From CAYOYK01 sp964408185 (GTDB taxonomy: Bacteria; Bacillota; Clostridia; Christensenellales; Aristaeellaceae), in contig CAYOYK010000036.1 of NCBI GenBank assembly GCA_964408185.1, positions 1 through 24,797 of the forward strand: 24,797 nucleotides of DNA, written 5' to 3'. The notes under the pieces are model-generated. The model saw only the letters and a program-made list of their open reading frames with translations. It ran no database searches and had not been told where the DNA came from. Shown here piece after piece: positions 22,315 through 24,797 of this stretch. Position numbers and translations under genes: made by a program. Within the stretch, counting starts at the first letter, position 1. Every line of letters starts with the position of its first letter.

Positions 22315-24582
22315 TCACATCATCGTGACGGGGTTGACCTCCAGATATACCTGCGTGCGCTCGTCGCCCGCGCGCGCCAGCTCCGCCATGGTGGCGAGCA
22401 CGGGCTTCGCGTCGGGATGCTCAAAGAGCTTGAGCAGCACCTCGTAGCGGTGCTTGCCGCGGATCAGCTTGACCGGCGCGTCGTCCGCCCGCAGCATTAG
22501 GACGCGGCGCTTTTGCTCAGGGTGCGCCAAAAGGTAGGTTTGCAGCGCCTCGTAGAGCCGATCTCCCATTGCCTTGGCGGAGGGCGCGTCCGGGCTTTCC
22601 ACCAGCAGGCGCGCCAGCACGGTGAACGGCGGATACAGCCCCGTTCGCCGCCGCGCGAACTCCTGCGTAAAGAAGCCGCGATAATCCTGATCGGCCGCCG
22701 CCAGAATGCAGGGGTGGTCGGGCTTGTAGGTCTGCACGACCACAAAGCCCTTGTCCTGCGCGCGTCCGGCGCGGCCCGCCACCTGCGTAATCAGCTGAAA
22801 GGTGCGCTCCTGCGCCCGATAATCCGGCAGGTTCAGGGTCATATCGGCCGCGACGACGCCCACCAGCGTCACGTTTGGGAAATCCAGCCCCTTGGCAATC
22901 ATCTGCGTGCCGATGAGCACCTGCGCATCGCCCCGACCGAAGGCGTCAAGCAGGCGGTAGTGCGCGTCCTTGCCGCCGGTGGTATCCAGATCCATGCGCA
23001 GCGTCCTGATATCCGGGAAGAGCTTCTTCATCTCATCCTCGACGCGCTGGGTGCCCGCGCCGAAAAACCGGATATGGCGGCTGCCGCACTCCGGGCACAC
23101 GTCCGGGGGCTCGCGCACCGCGCCGCACAGATGGCAGCGCAGCTCGCCGCGCGGCTTCCCCGTCGCCTGATGCAGCGTCATGGACAGGTCGCATTGGTCG
23201 CACTTGACCACGTAGCCGCAGCTCCGGCAGCTCACAAAGCTGTTGTAGCCGCGTCGGTTGAGGAAGAGCATCGCCTGATGGCCCTGGTTGACGCACTCGC
23301 GCAGGCGCTGCTGAAGCAGCGCGCTGAACAGCGAGCGATTGCCGGACGCCAGCTCCTGCCGCATGTCCACGATGGCGACCTCCGGCAGCGGGCGGTTGTG
23401 GACGCGGGTGGGCATTTCCACCAGCGTGTAGTCGCCCCGCCGCGCCATGGCAAAGCTGAGGATGCTTGGGGTCGCGCTGGACAGCAGCACCGTTGCGCTC
23501 TCGCGCCTCGCGCGGCTCATGGCGATCTGCCTCGCGTCGTATCGCGGGTGCTTATCGCTCAGATAGGTCTGCTCGTGCTCCTCGTCCACGACGATCAGGC
23601 CGAGCCCCTCCATCGGCGCGAATACGGCCGATCTGGCCCCGACCACGACGCGAGCCTGCCCCGTGCGAATCCGCTGCCACTCGTCAAAGCGCTGCCCGTC
23701 CGACAGCCGGGAGTGCAGTACCGCCGTTTGATTGCCGAAGCGCTCGCGGAACCAGCGCACCATTTGCGGCGTGAGCGCGATCTCCGGCACAAGGATGATC
23801 GCGCCCTTGCCCAGCTGCAGGCACCGGCGCACCAGCGCCATGTAGACCTCGGTCTTGCCGCTGCCCGTAACCCCATGCAATAGGAAGGAGCCGCTGCCGC
23901 CTTCCAAAGCCGGGAGCATCGCGCGCAGAACGAGCTCCTGCTCGTCGGTCAGCTTGGGCGGAGGCACAAGCGCGTCCGGCAGCGCCTCGTAGGGCTGACG
24001 GTACAGCGCCTGCGTGCCGACGCGGACAAACCCGTCCTGCGCAAGGCGCTTGAGGGCGTCGTTCGGGTCGCTGACAAGCGATTGCAAATCGTGGATCGCG
24101 TGCGGCTTCCCATCCCGGAGAAGACGAAGAAGCATTGCGCGCTTGGCGCTGCGCTTCTGCGCGTCTACGGCAGCCTGAAAGCGCGCCTCGTTGCCGATCA
24201 GCTCAGGCGAGAGCTGCGCGACGCCTTCCTTCTTGGCGACGGTTCGGCCTGTGCGCATGCCTGCCGGGAGCATCATGCGCAGTGTTTCCGCCAGCGGGCA
24301 ATGATCCTGCGCGGCAAGCTCCTCGGCCAGCGCCAGCAGCGCCGGGAGCACGACCGGATAGTCCTCCAGCGGCTTGCTTACGGCACGGAGGCGCTCGATG
24401 GGAAGCTCGGCGGGAAGCTCGGAATCCGCGAGAATTTCCACAATCAGGCCGTCTACCTGCCGCCGTCCCAGCGGCACGCGCACCCGCTGCCCAACCTGAA
24501 GCGACAGGTCGTTCGGAATCAGGTAAGAGAAGGGCTTTGCAACATTGCTGTGCACCACGTCCACAATGACCTGCGCCACCAT
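22315..24582 (-). CDS. priA: Primosomal protein N' (replication restart helicase PriA)
   Basis: A 755-residue superfamily 2 helicase that reloads the replisome at collapsed forks. The N-terminal 3'-DNA-binding domain is followed by the helicase with Walker A GVTGSGKT (237-244), DEEH (333-336) and SSATPS (368-373). A zinc domain has eight cysteines in four CxxC pairs: C452/C455, C461/C464, C483/C486 and C496/C499. NRRGY (442-446), GAGTQRVE and QVAGRAGR complete the family set. Length is normal. It is the first gene of the long minus-strand operon, with GGGGAGGCGAGGGG before its ATG and its own promoter. The next gene, def, starts 29 bases after its stop. Confidence 0.97.
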   Translation of the reverse strand: MVAQVIVDVVHSNVAKPFSYLIPNDLSLQVGQRVRVPLGRRQVDGLIVEILADSELPAELPIERLRAVSKPLEDYPVVLPALLALAEELAAQDHCPLAETLRMMLPAGMRTGRTVAKKEGVAQLSPELIGNEARFQAAVDAQKRSAKRAMLLRLLRDGKPHAIHDLQSLVSDPNDALKRLAQDGFVRVGTQALYRQPYEALPDALVPPPKLTDEQELVLRAMLPALEGGSGSFLLHGVTGSGKTEVYMALVRRCLQLGKGAIILVPEIALTPQMVRWFRERFGNQTAVLHSRLSDGQRFDEWQRIRTGQARVVVGARSAVFAPMEGLGLIVVDEEHEQTYLSDKHPRYDARQIAMSRARRESATVLLSSATPSILSFAMARRGDYTLVEMPTRVHNRPLPEVAIVDMRQELASGNRSLFSALLQQRLRECVNQGHQAMLFLNRRGYNSFVSCRSCGYVVKCDQCDLSMTLHQATGKPRGELRCHLCGAVREPPDVCPECGSRHIRFFGAGTQRVEDEMKKLFPDIRTLRMDLDTTGGKDAHYRLLDAFGRGDAQVLIGTQMIAKGLDFPNVTLVGVVAADMTLNLPDYRAQERTFQLITQVAGRAGRAQDKGFVVVQTYKPDHPCILAAADQDYRGFFTQEFARRRTGLYPPFTVLARLLVESPDAPSAKAMGDRLYEALQTYLLAHPEQKRRVLMLRADDAPVKLIRGKHRYEVLLKLFEHPDAKPVLATMAELARAGDERTQVYLEVNPVTMM

Positions 24583-24617
24583 ACGCCCCTCGCCTCCCCG
24601 CTATGGCAGTATCTTTT

Positions 24618-24646
24618 ATTATACTTCCTTTTGCGAGTTTGCACAA
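24618..24646 (-). promoter_or_regulatory. Promoter of the priA-rpe operon
   Basis: On the minus strand, TTGTGC (24641-24646), a 17-base spacer and a perfect TATAAT (24618-24623), about 36 bases ahead of the priA start. I see no strong internal promoter or terminator further along the operon. Confidence 0.65.
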
Positions 24647-24743
24647 CCACCCGGCCAAAAGAGCGAGTATGCGGCGGAAACCCTATATGGAATGCGGGTT
24701 TAGCGGCAAACAAAAAAACTTGTGCAAAATGCAAAAAAAGCAG

Positions 24744-24772
24744 TTGACAATCGATCGAAACGATGGTATTCT
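24744..24772 (+). promoter_or_regulatory. Strong promoter directed off the right edge
   Basis: A perfect TTGACA (24744-24749), exactly 17 bases, and TATTCT (24767-24772) preceded by TGG. The gene it drives lies outside the window. The spacer includes the palindrome TCGATCGA (24751-24758). Confidence 0.75.
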
Positions 24773-24774
24773 AA

Positions 24775-24788
24775 TCAAGCTCGCTTGA
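24775..24788 (+). promoter_or_regulatory. Operator-like inverted repeat at the predicted start point
   Basis: TCAAGC-TC-GCTTGA is a 6-bp inverted repeat with a 2-base centre, beginning 2 bases after the -10 box and so spanning the expected transcription start. That is a typical place for a repressor site. It could instead be the start of a structured leader, which the window edge hides. Confidence 0.45.
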
Positions 24789-24797
24789 GCGACGAAC

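Noticed and set aside
22513..23883. 456-residue plus-strand frame
   Set aside because: It is antisense to priA, whose motifs are complete in the other direction.
24603..24788. 61-residue plus-strand frame at the right edge
   Set aside because: It runs through the priA promoter and the right-edge promoter and has no ribosome site.

Overview
The window is GC-rich chromosomal DNA from a Bacillota (Firmicutes) bacterium, most likely a high-GC anaerobic member of Clostridia. Four things support this. The block priA-def-fmt-rsmB-rlmN-prpC-prkC-rsgA-rpe is a classic Firmicutes arrangement. There is a PASTA-domain Ser/Thr kinase. A Na+-pump decarboxylase beta subunit and a membrane pyrophosphatase occur close together, as is common in fermenting anaerobes. 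Strong AGGAGG-type ribosome binding sites are used throughout. I cannot name the genus. I saw no rRNA, tRNA, CRISPR array, phage gene or insertion sequence.

Left part (1-8400), a mosaic of short transcription units. Minus strand: the 5' part of a Na+-translocating decarboxylase beta subunit gene, cut by the window edge, and a GNAT acetyltransferase. Plus strand: a Gfo/Idh/MocA oxidoreductase, which converges through facing terminators on a minus-strand HerA-like ATPase with a long repeat-bearing C-terminal linker. Divergent from that ATPase, with a consensus promoter, is a membrane GGDEF protein. It is followed by a GyrI-like domain protein and then an XRE-TPR regulator with a small charged protein behind it.

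Middle part (8400-13770). A short KdpD-type sensor kinase and its KdpE-type regulator (minus) diverge from a plus-strand operon. That operon encodes a 56-residue putative membrane protein, a K+-independent-type membrane pyrophosphatase, and a DUF368 (PopT-type) polyprenyl-phosphate transporter. A reasonable reading is that it recovers energy from pyrophosphate and recycles the lipid carrier of wall synthesis, but this is inference.

Right part (13600-24600) is one long minus-strand operon with mostly overlapping stop and start codons. It covers replication restart (PriA), start-methionine processing (Def, Fmt), rRNA methylation (RsmB, RlmN), the PP2C phosphatase/PASTA kinase pair, a ribosome assembly GTPase (RsgA), ribulose-phosphate epimerase, and a possible 31-residue protein at the end. 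RsmB carries an unusual N-terminal extension of nine 18-residue basic repeats, the most striking feature of the window. A strong plus-strand promoter with an operator-like palindrome points off the right edge.

Nothing here is clearly a new multi-gene system. The best leads are the RsmB repeat extension, the small protein coupled to the pyrophosphatase, the small ORF after rpe, and the linker repeats of the HerA-like ATPase.
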